Positions 40,461 through 49,538 of a stretch of 64,000 nt of DNA are shown one piece after another. The notes under the pieces were generated by a model, which was given only the letters and a program-made list of their open reading frames with translations, was not told the origin of the DNA and did no database searches. The first letter of the stretch is position 1; every line of letters starts with the position of its first letter. Location of the stretch: assembly GCA_026707745.1 (NCBI GenBank), contig JAPOWG010000036.1:108464-172463 (forward strand). Direction: 5' to 3'. The DNA is from Chloroflexota bacterium. GTDB lineage: Bacteria; Chloroflexota; Anaerolineae; Aggregatilineales; Phototrophicaceae. The position numbers and the translations under genes are program-made.

Positions 40461-40712
40461 GACACAGAGAGCATATTTCGGGAGACATGGTAGGGCGCGT
40501 AGGTCGCCCGAAAATCACCGCAATAATTTCAAGTTTTGCGGCGATATCAGGCCTGATGTAAAGGTGTTCGCTCCGCTGCCGAATCGTCGGCCTTGTCAAG
40601 CCGCGCGGGCTGCCCAAATGGCCCAGTATCGTCAATGTAAACGCGCAACGGGAACCTGGCGCGACAAGATGAAGCGAATCGTCGGGCAAGACCGATATTG
40701 TTCCAGCGCAGA

Positions 40713-42146
40713 TCAATCGGAAAGGCGGCTTGCGCCCCTGATGGCATAGAGCGCGGCATTGTCCAAAACGAATAGCAACTGCAGGATCTGCCCTGGCTGG
40801 CAAGCCACTGGCGGGCCCTTCCAACGAAGTTCGCAGGATATGCCGCTTTTTTTCAGGGGCAGGCAATCCTCAAGCGTGTAGCCGGGCAAGCTCGAGCCGG
40901 CGCCGTCGAGCAGCGCGGCGCGGATACCCCCACCAGCCGGGATTCCGACGTTGACGGTAATCTTGTCCGCGTCCAGCCGCAGCGGCGCTGTCATCACGAG
41001 CGCGGCTTGCCGCTGATCGAGAGGGGCGAGACCGGCGAAACGGTCGATATCCAGCGTCGCCAGATTAAGCGAACTTTCGCGCCAGTTGTTGTGCAAGCCG
41101 TTGCTGCCGCCGTAATAGATTAGAACCCTTTCGCCTCGTATGATGGGAGCGGCGGCGTAAATGCAGCCGCAGTCGTATTCGCCGTCGGGATAATTGCCGC
41201 CGCCGCGCGGGATCAGCGCCTGGCCGGGACAAATCCGATGCCAGTTGACCGAGTCGGCGCTCCAGGCCAGCTCGGTATCAACGGTATCCCAATCGGCCGT
41301 CATTTCGTCGCCCTTGTGGAATATCGCCGGCAAGCCGATGTATAGACCAGCGTATTGAACGATGGGCATGGAATAGACCTGATCGTGAGCGTCGGCGCCG
41401 CGCATGACCTCAACCGGCTCGGCCCAATGCAGGAAGTCTTCGCTCTCGCTGCGCAGGACGGTGCGGAGTCCATGATAAGGTCCTTCCGACCAGCCGCGTG
41501 TGATGCAGACATACTTGCCAAGCTCCGGGGACCAGATGGCGTTGTTATGCGTATCGCCGACAGCATCGTGTTCGGGCCAGAGCAGGGGCTGGGACCAGCG
41601 CAGACCATCGGCGGAAAAACAGGTCGCCATGCGCCCCGCCCGCGGATTGCGGTGGATGAACTTGTAGCGGCGAGCGGGATCGGGATCGCGCGGGTCTTTG
41701 AGTACGCCGCCGGCGTGGATGCCATGTGTGGCGCGGCGCATGACGATATTGTTGGCGCGCGAGCCTTCAAATTCGATCAAGCCAAGCGCCGGTTTTTCCC
41801 AATGGATGCCATCGTTCGAGGTCGCGTAGAGCAGGCCTTCTTCGCGTTTACCGCCGGTGTAGCACGTCTGAGGGCGCTGCGCCAAAGGCGTCTCGACCGA
41901 TGCTTGGTCGATAATAAAGGACTTGTACCAACACCTAAAAAGACCTTCGTCCTCGTCATAAATGACGCTGGGATAGACATTGTCGAAGCGCGCTTCCCAG
42001 CGCCTGGGCAGGTCGGCGAAGAAGCCTTCGCGGAAAAGCGGATTGCGCTCGCTCTTCTCGACCAGGCCCAATTGGAGTTCGGCATGCTCGACGGTCGAGA
42101 AGTTGCGCGCATCCAGCGCTAGCAAGGGTAAATTCGAGGGTGGCAT
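40713..42146 (-). CDS. Glycoside hydrolase-like five-bladed propeller protein (GH43/GH32 type)
   Basis: About 477 aa, no signal peptide. Blade motifs typical of beta-fructosidase/arabinanase-like enzymes are visible: NVYPSVIYDEDEGLFRCWYKS, GLLYATSNDGIHWEKPALGLIEF, GGVLKDPRDPDPARRYKF, FSADGLRWSQPLLWPEHD and TELAWSADSVNWHRICPG. A late DGEYDCGCIYAAAPIIRGERVLIYYGGSNGLH could hold the catalytic acid. Substrate unknown. ATG 42146 with AGAAAGAG upstream is chosen over the furthest start at 42182. It is the first carbohydrate-related gene of the right-hand part of the window. Confidence 0.75.
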   Translation of the reverse strand: MPPSNLPLLALDARNFSTVEHAELQLGLVEKSERNPLFREGFFADLPRRWEARFDNVYPSVIYDEDEGLFRCWYKSFIIDQASVETPLAQRPQTCYTGGKREEGLLYATSNDGIHWEKPALGLIEFEGSRANNIVMRRATHGIHAGGVLKDPRDPDPARRYKFIHRNPRAGRMATCFSADGLRWSQPLLWPEHDAVGDTHNNAIWSPELGKYVCITRGWSEGPYHGLRTVLRSESEDFLHWAEPVEVMRGADAHDQVYSMPIVQYAGLYIGLPAIFHKGDEMTADWDTVDTELAWSADSVNWHRICPGQALIPRGGGNYPDGEYDCGCIYAAAPIIRGERVLIYYGGSNGLHNNWRESSLNLATLDIDRFAGLAPLDQRQAALVMTAPLRLDADKITVNVGIPAGGGIRAALLDGAGSSLPGYTLEDCLPLKKSGISCELRWKGPPVACQPGQILQLLFVLDNAALYAIRGASRLSD

Positions 42147-42300
42147 TAGTGCTCTTTCTGCGCCGCTTGGAACCAGGGTCAAGGTCTCGTAGGCGTCTTT
42201 CTCGCGGCGCTCCCCTTCCTTACTTGTGAGCTGAGGAGCGTAGGCCTTTTCATCGGGGGTGATACAGCCAGCAAACCTGTACTTATCCCGGTGATTTTTC

Positions 42301-42321
42301 GGGCGACCTGATAGGTCGCCC
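42301..42321 (+). repeat. GGGCG-type 21-nt hairpin
   Basis: GGGCGACCT-GAT-AGGTCGCCC followed by CTAC, upstream context TTTTTC as in other copies. Confidence 0.8.
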
Positions 42322-42396
42322 CTACATAGTTTTTTTACAGACGGCGCTGGACGATACTCGGAGCGTCCTTACAAACTCACGACGAATGGGGATTGC

Positions 42397-43701
42397 CTAT
42401 TCCCCCGCCAGCACCTTCCCCGCCAGCGCGGTGAAGCGATTGACCATATCGTCAATGGCGAATGACTCTGTGCCGATGATGAAGGAATGCGCCTTGTTGT
42501 TAAAGTTGCGCGTCCAATGCTCGGGGATAGCGTCCTTGCCATAAGCGGCGCCGAAGATGCTGCCGGCGCTGGCGGCGGTGCAGTCGTTGTCCATGCCCAT
42601 GGCCACCGTCTCGCCGATGACCTTGGTGAAGTCGTCGCCGCCGATTTTCAGCCCCCAAATGGTCAGCGCCACGTTGTTGATGGTGTGCACCAGGTGCATG
42701 CCGGCGTAGCGATCGTCGGCGGCGGCGCGCGCCGCGCGATAATCTTTGATGTCGCCCGCCGCGTCCAAAGCCCAGCGCACTTCCCGCGCCAGCACGCAGT
42801 CGGCCGGGATTTCGCTCAAGCCGGCTTCGACCGCAGCCATGGGATCGCCCAGGGCGAAGGCGGCGGCGATGACGGCGGAGAAGTACATGGCGCCGTAGAT
42901 GCCGTTGCGGCGGCTGGAGACGGTGGCGTCGCGCCAGGCGAATTCGGCCGCTTTCTCGGGATAACCGGGCGCGGCATAGCCCCAGGGATCGGAGCGGATA
43001 TCACCGATGATCCAGAACATGGTGGGATTGTCAACTTCGGCCGCCTTCAGCGGCGGTACGCCGACTTGCAGATTGCCGAGCACGGGCGACGCTGGCGAGA
43101 CAGGCAAGTACTTGACCCAGGCAGCGCCGACATCGTCTACCGTGAAGTCGAGCCCGTAATCCTCCAGGATCAGCATGCCCAACTGGGTGTAGATCAGGTC
43201 GTCATCGGTGGGCACACCATCCATTTTGGAGGGCGTGAAGGCCTCGCGCAAGCTCGTCTCGTACTTGAGTTCAAAGGGCCGTTCCGCCTCGCTCCAATAG
43301 TCAATTGGCGGGAAGGCATCGCCGAGGTAAGCAGCCCAGCTCTCCATTTTGTCGATATCCCAGAGCTCGACGATTGAGCCGAGAACGTTGCCGGCGCAGC
43401 GCCCCAGCCAAGCGCCTTCGAGCCGGTCGCGGTAGGCCGCCTCGGGCAGAGAGGTCCAGTAACGGCGGGCGCCATCCGGACGCAGAGCGCGGACTCCATC
43501 CAGGTCATCCGGTTCCGCCGCGCCCAGAGCCGGGTCATCGGGCAGGGCGCGCAGCTCGGCCAGCTTCTCCGCGAGCACAGTCCGTATCTCGACCATCTTT
43601 TCCGCCAGGCCAGGGGCGCCGGTTTCGGTCTTGAGCTGTGCCCAGAGGTTGATATTCCGGCTCAGATCTTCCAAGGGGTCGGGGTAATTGTAAGGTGTCA
43701 T
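42397..43701 (-). CDS. ADP-ribosylglycohydrolase family protein, paralog 1 of 4
   Basis: A 434-aa protein. An N-terminal helical region of ~90 residues (MTPYNYPDPLEDLSRNINLW...) precedes the ARH fold. Motifs: EGAWLGRCAGNVLGSIVE (about 95-112), PTDDDLIYT (164-171, metal-binding TDDD), GDIRSDPWGYAAPG (233-246), RRNGIYGAMYFSAVIAAAFA, and MGMDNDCTAASAGSIFGA (368-385, DxDxT metal site). It may hydrolyse ADP-ribose or another N-/O-glycoside. Start ATG 43701 with GAGGAG 6 nt upstream. Most similar to the next paralog (43895). Confidence 0.85.
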   Translation of the reverse strand: MTPYNYPDPLEDLSRNINLWAQLKTETGAPGLAEKMVEIRTVLAEKLAELRALPDDPALGAAEPDDLDGVRALRPDGARRYWTSLPEAAYRDRLEGAWLGRCAGNVLGSIVELWDIDKMESWAAYLGDAFPPIDYWSEAERPFELKYETSLREAFTPSKMDGVPTDDDLIYTQLGMLILEDYGLDFTVDDVGAAWVKYLPVSPASPVLGNLQVGVPPLKAAEVDNPTMFWIIGDIRSDPWGYAAPGYPEKAAEFAWRDATVSSRRNGIYGAMYFSAVIAAAFALGDPMAAVEAGLSEIPADCVLAREVRWALDAAGDIKDYRAARAAADDRYAGMHLVHTINNVALTIWGLKIGGDDFTKVIGETVAMGMDNDCTAASAGSIFGAAYGKDAIPEHWTRNFNNKAHSFIIGTESFAIDDMVNRFTALAGKVLAGE

Positions 43702-43733
43702 GGGCGTCTCCTCAACATTTTGCTCGGTTAGGC

Positions 43734-43753
43734 GGGCGACCTGATAGTCGCCC
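43734..43753 (+). repeat. GGGCG-type hairpin (one-base deletion)
   Basis: GGGCGACCTGAT then AGTCGCCC and CTAC; one G of the right arm is missing compared with the 42301 copy. Between ARH paralogs 1 and 2. Confidence 0.7.
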
Positions 43754-43894
43754 CTACATAGCCCGTCTGTATTCTGTGGCTTGGCCCGCCAAATAGTGAT
43801 GTTCGTTGCTATCAGCCAAGTCTCAGCGTCCAATCTGTTCACCACAAATCGAGTAGTGGACAGGCCTTACAAACTCAGGGCGAATGGGGATCGT

Positions 43895-45205
43895 CTATTC
43901 CCCGGCCAGGACATTTCTCGCTAGCGCGGTGAAGCGATCGACCATATCATCCAGCGCGAATTGGGGCTTCCCGATGATGTACGAGTAAACCTTGTTGTTG
44001 AAGTTCCTGGTCCAATGCTCGGGGATGGCGTCTATGCCATAAGCCGCGCCGAAGATGCTGCCGGCGGTGGCGGCGGTACAGTCGTTATCCAAGCCCATCG
44101 CCACCGTTTCGCCGATCACTTTGCTGTAATTATCGCCGCCGACTTTCAGCCCCCAAACAGTCAGCACAGCATTGTTGATGGTGTGTATTCTGTGCATGCC
44201 GGCGTAACGTCTGTCGACGGCCTCGCGCGCCTCGCGGTAGTCTTTGATGTCGTCCGCTTTGTCCAGGGCCCAGCGCACTTCCCGCGCCAGCAGGCAATCG
44301 ACCGGTATCTCCGCCAGGCCCGCTTCCAGCGCTCTGAGCGGATTAGCGAGAGCGAAAGCGGCGGCGATGACTGCGGAGAAGTACATCGCGCCGTAGATGC
44401 CGTTGCGCCGGTGGCTGATGGTGGCATCGCGCCAGGCGAACTCGGCGGCTTTTTCGGGATAGCCGGGGGCGGCATAGCCCCAGGGATCCGAGCGAATATC
44501 AGCGCCGATCCAAAACATGAAGGGATTGTCCGCCACCGCCGCTTGCGCAGGCGGCACACCCGCATGCAGATTCCTCAAGGCGACGCCTTCCGCCGTCGCC
44601 GCGTGGGGCAAATACTTCACCCAGGCAGCGCCCACGTCGTCCACGCTGAAATCAGGTCCGTAATCTTCCAGGATGAGCATGCCCAGCTGCGTGTAGATGA
44701 TGTCGTCATCGGTGGGCACGCCGTCCATTTTTGACCGCGTGAAGGTCTCGCGGGGGCTCGTCCGATACTTGAGATCGTTCGGGCGCTCCGCCTCGCTCCA
44801 ATAGTTATCGGGCGGGAAGGCATCGCCCAGATAAGCCGCCCAGCGCTCCATCTTTTCGATCTCCCAGCACTCGACGATCGACCCCAATACACAGCCGGCG
44901 AAGCGCCCCATAAGCGCCCCTTCCAGCCGATCGCGGAAGCTCTCCCCCGGCAGGGTCGACCAGTAACGGCGGGCGCCATCCGGACGCAGCGCGCGAATTC
45001 CGGACAAGTCATCCGGTTCCGCCGCGCGCAAGGCGGGGTCATCGGGCAAGGCCCGCAACTCGGCCAGCTTCTCCGCGATCAGGGATTTGATTTCCGCCAT
45101 TTTACCCGCCAGGCCGTCGGCACCGGTTTCCGCTTTGTGCTGCGCCCAGTGGTTGATTGACCTGTCGATGTCTTCCAATGGCTCGGGGTAGTTATAATTG
45201 GTCAT
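43895..45205 (-). CDS. ADP-ribosylglycohydrolase family protein, paralog 2 of 4
   Basis: A 436-aa protein with the same layout as paralog 1: MTNYNYPEPLEDIDRSINHW, EGALMGRFAGCVLGSIVE, PTDDDIIYTQLGML, GADIRSDPWGYAAPG and MGLDNDCTAATAGSIFGA. Both metal-binding motifs are intact. Paralogs 1 and 2 share their N-terminal region closely (AEKLAELRALPDDPAL) and form one pair. GGAGG lies just upstream of the ATG. Confidence 0.85.
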   Translation of the reverse strand: MTNYNYPEPLEDIDRSINHWAQHKAETGADGLAGKMAEIKSLIAEKLAELRALPDDPALRAAEPDDLSGIRALRPDGARRYWSTLPGESFRDRLEGALMGRFAGCVLGSIVECWEIEKMERWAAYLGDAFPPDNYWSEAERPNDLKYRTSPRETFTRSKMDGVPTDDDIIYTQLGMLILEDYGPDFSVDDVGAAWVKYLPHAATAEGVALRNLHAGVPPAQAAVADNPFMFWIGADIRSDPWGYAAPGYPEKAAEFAWRDATISHRRNGIYGAMYFSAVIAAAFALANPLRALEAGLAEIPVDCLLAREVRWALDKADDIKDYREAREAVDRRYAGMHRIHTINNAVLTVWGLKVGGDNYSKVIGETVAMGLDNDCTAATAGSIFGAAYGIDAIPEHWTRNFNNKVYSYIIGKPQFALDDMVDRFTALARNVLAGE

Positions 45206-45320
45206 ACATTCCTCCGAAAATAGTTTCAGCTTTGTCGCGCTAAATCACAAAATCAAGAACAGGTGTAAGGCTTGTCCGCTACTCCGACCAAATGCCGCCT
45301 TTTCTACCCCCATCCCCCAG

Positions 45321-45402
45321 CCCCTTCTCCCACAAGGGGAGAAGGGGAGTCTTGTGACCCGTATTGAACCCTTTAAGCCCCTCTCCCTTTATGGGAGAGG
45401 GG
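45321..45402. repeat. Two C-rich hairpins between ARH paralogs 2 and 3
   Basis: First hairpin CCCCTTCTCCC/GGGAGAAGGGG (45321-45331, 45337-45347). Second CCCCTCTCCC/GGGAGAGGGG (45378-45387, 45393-45402) followed by TTT. Members of the family also found after sthA and at 7733 and 28036. Confidence 0.75.
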
Positions 45403-45494
45403 TTTGGGGTGAGGGTCTGGCGGTTCTTCAACAGAGTCTATCAGGTCGCCCGCAATCCATTATCTACCTTGGGAAGGAATCGAATCCTCCAACC

Positions 45495-46802
45495 CTAATC
45501 CCCCGCCATGACATTCTCCGCCTGGAGGACGAAGCGATCGATGACATCGTCGATGGCGAAGGGCGATTGGTGATACAAGAAGGTATGGACCTTGTTGTTG
45601 AAGTTCTTGTACCAGTGCTTGGGGATGGCGCTCTTGCCATAGACGGCGCCCCATATGCTGCCGGCAGTGGCGGCCGTGCAGTCGTTGTCCTTGCCCATGG
45701 CGACGGTTTCGCCGATGACCTTGGTATAGTCGTCGCCGCCGACGGTCAAACCCCAAACGGTGAGAACGGTGTTGTTGATGGCGTGCGCCCCGCCCATTTG
45801 TGGATAACGCTCCTCGATGGCGGCGGCGGCATCGCGATAGTTCGCGATCGACGGCGCTAGCTCCAGCGCCCAGCGCACTTCGCGCGCCAGAAGACAGTCG
45901 GCCGGTATCTCCTCCAAGCCGATTTGCAGCGCCTCGACCGGATCATTTACGGCGAAGGCCCCCGAAATCGCTGCCGAGAAAAACATGGCGGCGTAGATGC
46001 CGTTGCGCCGATGGCTGACGTAGGCATCGCGATAGGCGAATTCGGCCGCTTTCTCGGGCCAGCCGGGGGCGGCATAACCCCAGGGATCCGAGCGGATATC
46101 GGCGCCGATCCAGTTCAGAAAGCAATTGTCTACTTCAGCAGCTCGCATGGGCGGGACGCCCGCGCGCAAGTTGGCGAGCGCGATGCCTTCGGCGGTGAAG
46201 GCGAAGGGCAGGTATTTGATCCAGGCTTCGCCCAGATCATCGGTGGTGAAATCGAGCCCGTATTCCTCCAGGATCATCAAACCGAGCAGCGTATAATTGA
46301 GGTCGTCATCGGTGGGCACGCCGTCCATCTTTGCGGGCGTGAAATCTTCGCGCAGGCTCGTTTGGTACTTGCGATTATGAGGCTGTTCGGCGACGCTCCA
46401 ATAGTCGACCAAGGGGTATTCATCGCCGAGGTATTCCGCCCACTGTTCCATCCGCTCGACGGTCCAGCCTTCGACGATCGAGCCCAGCGTGCAGCCGGCG
46501 CAGCGCCCCAGCCAGGACCCTTCCAAGCGCTCGCGGAAATCGTCCGAAAGGCTGGTCCACATCCGGCGGCTGCCGTCCGGGCGCAGGCTGCGGATCGTCT
46601 CGAGGTCATCGGGTTCCGCCTTTGCCAATTCAGCATCGTTGGCCATGGCGTCCAACTCTACCACCTTCTGCTTGAGCAGCGCTTCAATCTCCGCCACCTT
46701 TTCCGCCACGCCGCTGGCGCCGAATTCGACCTTCTGCTGCGCGTAGGCGTTGATCAACCGCTCCCAAGCCGCCACTTTGTCTGGATACTCAAATAGTCGC
46801 AT
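45495..46802 (-). CDS. ADP-ribosylglycohydrolase family protein, paralog 3 of 4
   Basis: About 435 aa: MRLFEYPDKVAAWERLINAY, EGSWLGRCAGCTLGSIVEGW, PTDDDLNYTLLGLMILEEYG, GADIRSDPWGYAAPGW and MGKDNDCTAATAGSIWGA. Catalytic Asp residues are intact. Groups with paralog 4 (KVEFGASGVAEKVAEIEALL shared). CAGGAGAG lies 5 nt before the ATG at 46802. Confidence 0.85.
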   Translation of the reverse strand: MRLFEYPDKVAAWERLINAYAQQKVEFGASGVAEKVAEIEALLKQKVVELDAMANDAELAKAEPDDLETIRSLRPDGSRRMWTSLSDDFRERLEGSWLGRCAGCTLGSIVEGWTVERMEQWAEYLGDEYPLVDYWSVAEQPHNRKYQTSLREDFTPAKMDGVPTDDDLNYTLLGLMILEEYGLDFTTDDLGEAWIKYLPFAFTAEGIALANLRAGVPPMRAAEVDNCFLNWIGADIRSDPWGYAAPGWPEKAAEFAYRDAYVSHRRNGIYAAMFFSAAISGAFAVNDPVEALQIGLEEIPADCLLAREVRWALELAPSIANYRDAAAAIEERYPQMGGAHAINNTVLTVWGLTVGGDDYTKVIGETVAMGKDNDCTAATAGSIWGAVYGKSAIPKHWYKNFNNKVHTFLYHQSPFAIDDVIDRFVLQAENVMAGD

Positions 46803-46861
46803 GGTTCTCTCCTGTCTAGATTTTTCATTACCGAATGCGGAAACATCGAGCATAGTTGTAG

Positions 46862-46882
46862 GGGCGACCTATCAGGTCGCCC
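46862..46882 (-). repeat. GGGCG-type 21-nt hairpin
   Basis: Reads GGGCGACCT-GAT-AGGTCGCCC then CTAC on the minus strand; identical stem to the 42301 copy but opposite orientation. Confidence 0.8.
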
Positions 46883-46905
46883 GAAAACGCATCTTACTGC
46901 CACAA

Positions 46906-46926
46906 GGGCGACATGGTATGTCGCCC
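46906..46926 (+). repeat. GGGCG-type 21-nt hairpin
   Basis: GGGCGACAT-GGT-ATGTCGCCC followed by CCAC. Inner stem differs from the neighbour at 46862 but pairs perfectly. Confidence 0.75.
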
Positions 46927-46939
46927 CCACAAATTCTCA

Positions 46940-48244
46940 TTAGCCCGCCATGACCCTTTCCGCCTGCGCGGCGAAGCGATCAACCACATCGTCGAGGGCG
47001 AATGTCGGATGCCCGTTCAGGTAGCAATGAATCTTGTTGTTGAAATTGCGGGTCCAGTGTTCGGGAATGGCGCTCGACCCGTAGACAGCGCCAAAGATGC
47101 TGCCGGCGGTGGCGGCGGTGCAGTCGTTGTCCTGGCCCATGGCGACCGTCTCGCCGATGACTTTGGTGTAGTCATCGCCGCCCACTGCCAAGCCCCAAAT
47201 CGTCAAGGCGTTATTTTGGAAGGAATGCGACTTCCACAAACCGGGGTAGCGCTCTTCACAGAGAGCGGCAGCATCTTTGTACCCCTTAATGGAAGGCGCT
47301 TTGTCGAGCGCCCAGCGTAATTCGCGCGCGGTGATAGAATCGGCGGGTATCTCTTCCAGGGCGATTTTCAGCGCGTCCATCGGGTCGTCCACGGCGAAGG
47401 CCGCTGAAATCGCCGCCGAGAAATACATGGCGGCGTAGACGCCGTTGCGCCGGTGGCTGATGGTGGCGTCGCGCCAGGCGAATTCCGCCGCCTTTTCCGG
47501 CCAGCCGGGCGCGGCGTAGCCCCAGGGGTCGGAGCGAATATCAGCGCCGATCCAGTTCTGACAGGGATTATTGAGCGCGCCCGCCTGCATCGCCGGCACG
47601 CCCGCCCGCAGATTGTCCAGCGCGATGCCCTCGGCAGTGAAGGCGAAGGGCAGGTATTTCACCCAAGCCGCGCCCATGTCTTCGACAGTGAAATCGGGTC
47701 CGTATTCTTCCAGGACCAGCAGACCGAGCAGCGTGTAGTTGAGGTCGTCATCGGAAGGGACGCCATTCATCTTCGAGGGCGTGTAATCGTGGCGTACGCT
47801 CATCTTCAAGCGGGGCAGATGCGGCTGTTCCGCCTGGCTCCAGTAATCCACCAGCGGGAATGGGTCGCCGAGGTAGGCGGCCCAGCGCTCCATCCGGTCC
47901 ACTTTCCAGCCTTCGACGATGGAGCCGAGCGTGCAGCCGGCGCAGCGAGCCAGCCAGGCCCCTTCCAGGCGATCGCGGAAGTCGTCGGGCAGCGACGACA
48001 ACATGCGGCGGCTGCCGGGCGGGCGCAAGGCGAGGATGGACGCCAGATCGTCGGGTTCCGCCTCTTCCAGCTCGGGATCGTTGGGCAGCGCGTCCAACTC
48101 CGCTATCTTCTGCTTGAGCAGCGCTTCAATTTCCGCCACTTTTTCCGCCACGCCGGGCGCGCCGAATTCGACCTTTTGCGTCGCATAGCGGTTTATCTTG
48201 AGGTCCCAGCCTTCAACAAAGTCAGCATAATCAAAAAGTTTCAT
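46940..48244 (-). CDS. ADP-ribosylglycohydrolase family protein, paralog 4 of 4
   Basis: A 434-aa protein: MKLFDYADFVEGWDLKINRY, EGAWLARCAGCTLGSIVEGW, PSDDDLNYTLLGLLVLEEYG (Ser replaces the Thr of TDDD), GADIRSDPWGYAAPGW and MGQDNDCTAATAGSIFGA. First gene of the tandem array in transcription order. AGGAGAGAG lies 3 nt before the ATG. The Thr to Ser change is conservative and probably tolerated. Confidence 0.85.
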   Translation of the reverse strand: MKLFDYADFVEGWDLKINRYATQKVEFGAPGVAEKVAEIEALLKQKIAELDALPNDPELEEAEPDDLASILALRPPGSRRMLSSLPDDFRDRLEGAWLARCAGCTLGSIVEGWKVDRMERWAAYLGDPFPLVDYWSQAEQPHLPRLKMSVRHDYTPSKMNGVPSDDDLNYTLLGLLVLEEYGPDFTVEDMGAAWVKYLPFAFTAEGIALDNLRAGVPAMQAGALNNPCQNWIGADIRSDPWGYAAPGWPEKAAEFAWRDATISHRRNGVYAAMYFSAAISAAFAVDDPMDALKIALEEIPADSITARELRWALDKAPSIKGYKDAAALCEERYPGLWKSHSFQNNALTIWGLAVGGDDYTKVIGETVAMGQDNDCTAATAGSIFGAVYGSSAIPEHWTRNFNNKIHCYLNGHPTFALDDVVDRFAAQAERVMAG

Positions 48245-48560
48245 GGCTCTCTCCTATGTCACTTCATGCAAATAGACGGCATACAAATGGAGGTCTTCAA
48301 AGCGGATGTCCTTAAAATCAACTTGATCTTGTATAAGACCGAACCGGCGCGAAATCGCGTTCTTGTCTCCCCAAGTCAAGAATTGATTGTAACCATTTTC
48401 GCGGGACGAGTCACTGTTTTCCCGCAAAAGAAGCGATAAAGTCCGATACTATGATAACTTCGCTAAACCAACGAAAAACTCTCTGTCCTCGATGGCGAAA
48501 ATCCTGTATAGAGTCCGCCAAAGAGAACATATCCGTGATGATTGCCACTCCCGACGAAGG
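48245..48560. other. Intergenic stretch with no recognised feature
   Basis: No gene, hairpin or promoter that I can support. It must contain the promoter of the ARH array on the minus strand, but no consensus hexamer pair stands out. Confidence 0.4.
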
Positions 48561-49538
48561 TCAATCAATGCGAAACAATTCCCGCGCATTGCCTTCGATC
48601 AGCTTTTCTTTGTCAGCTGCGGGAATGTCCAGCGCCCTAACGATATCAAGAATGGCATCGATGCTGACCCAGGGATGATCGCTGCCGAAGAGCAGCCGAT
48701 CAGCGCCGGCGAAGTCGTATGCGTAGCGGATCGCCAGCGGATCAGGCGAAACGAGATCAAGGTAGACGCGCTTGTAAGTTTCGCGCGGCGACTGCGAGAT
48801 GCGATCGCGTCCGCGCCCCTTGACCTCGGTCTGCTCGACCACGCGTCCCATCAGATAAGGCAATACCCCGCCGACATGCGGATGCAGGACTTTTAATGTC
48901 GGGTTCCGCTCCATGACGCCGCCCAGGATCAGCCGCAGCATGGCAAAAGACGTATCGACCATGAAAGCCATCATCGGGATCATGCTGTGCTCGTTGACCG
49001 CGTCGCCCCAGACCGGCACGGTCGGGTGCAAAACCAGCGGGAGGCCCCGCCCGGCGACATGCGCGTAGAAGGCTTCGAATTGCGGCGCGTCAAGCGACGC
49101 GCCCTTGACGTGCGAGGGTAAAAATACGCCGCGCAGATCAAGTTCGTCGACGGCGCGATCCAGTTCGGCAATCGCAGCCGGCGCATCATTGAGCGGCAGG
49201 CTGGCGAGGCCAACAAAGCGGTCGGGATGCCCCGCGCAAAGCTCGGCCAATGCATCGTTGCAGATGCGCGCGCCTTCACTTGCCAGATCGGGGTCGAGCA
49301 TATCCGGCGTGGGGATATTGACGCTGATCACGCTCATATCAACGCCGGAGGCATCCATGTCGCGCAACTTGCGCTCGGCGCTGTAGCTATCGAGGTCGAG
49401 GCGGAAGCGCTGCACATCGCCGTAATTGAGCAGGTAGACGCCATCGTCGACGCGGGTTGCGCGCAGGCTATTGGTATTGCGCGTGAGCAGCTCAGCATAG
49501 GCTTTGGGGAAAACGTGGCTCTGGCAATCAATGATCAT
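48561..49538 (-). CDS. Amidohydrolase family protein (ACMSD/amidohydrolase-2 type)
   Basis: About 325 aa. It opens with MIIDCQSHVFPKAYAELL; in this group the usual HxH reads Gln-Ser-His. It continues with MDASGVDMSVISVN, GLASLPLNDAPAAIAELDRAV, LVLHPTVPVWGD, VLHPHVGGVLPYLMGRV and LLFGSDHPWVS (Asp and His of the metal site). Such TIM-barrel enzymes decarboxylate or hydrolyse acids such as 2-amino-3-carboxymuconate semialdehyde or lactones. ATGA overlap with the upstream oxidoreductase gene; last gene of a three-gene operon. Confidence 0.82.
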   Translation of the reverse strand: MIIDCQSHVFPKAYAELLTRNTNSLRATRVDDGVYLLNYGDVQRFRLDLDSYSAERKLRDMDASGVDMSVISVNIPTPDMLDPDLASEGARICNDALAELCAGHPDRFVGLASLPLNDAPAAIAELDRAVDELDLRGVFLPSHVKGASLDAPQFEAFYAHVAGRGLPLVLHPTVPVWGDAVNEHSMIPMMAFMVDTSFAMLRLILGGVMERNPTLKVLHPHVGGVLPYLMGRVVEQTEVKGRGRDRISQSPRETYKRVYLDLVSPDPLAIRYAYDFAGADRLLFGSDHPWVSIDAILDIVRALDIPAADKEKLIEGNARELFRID

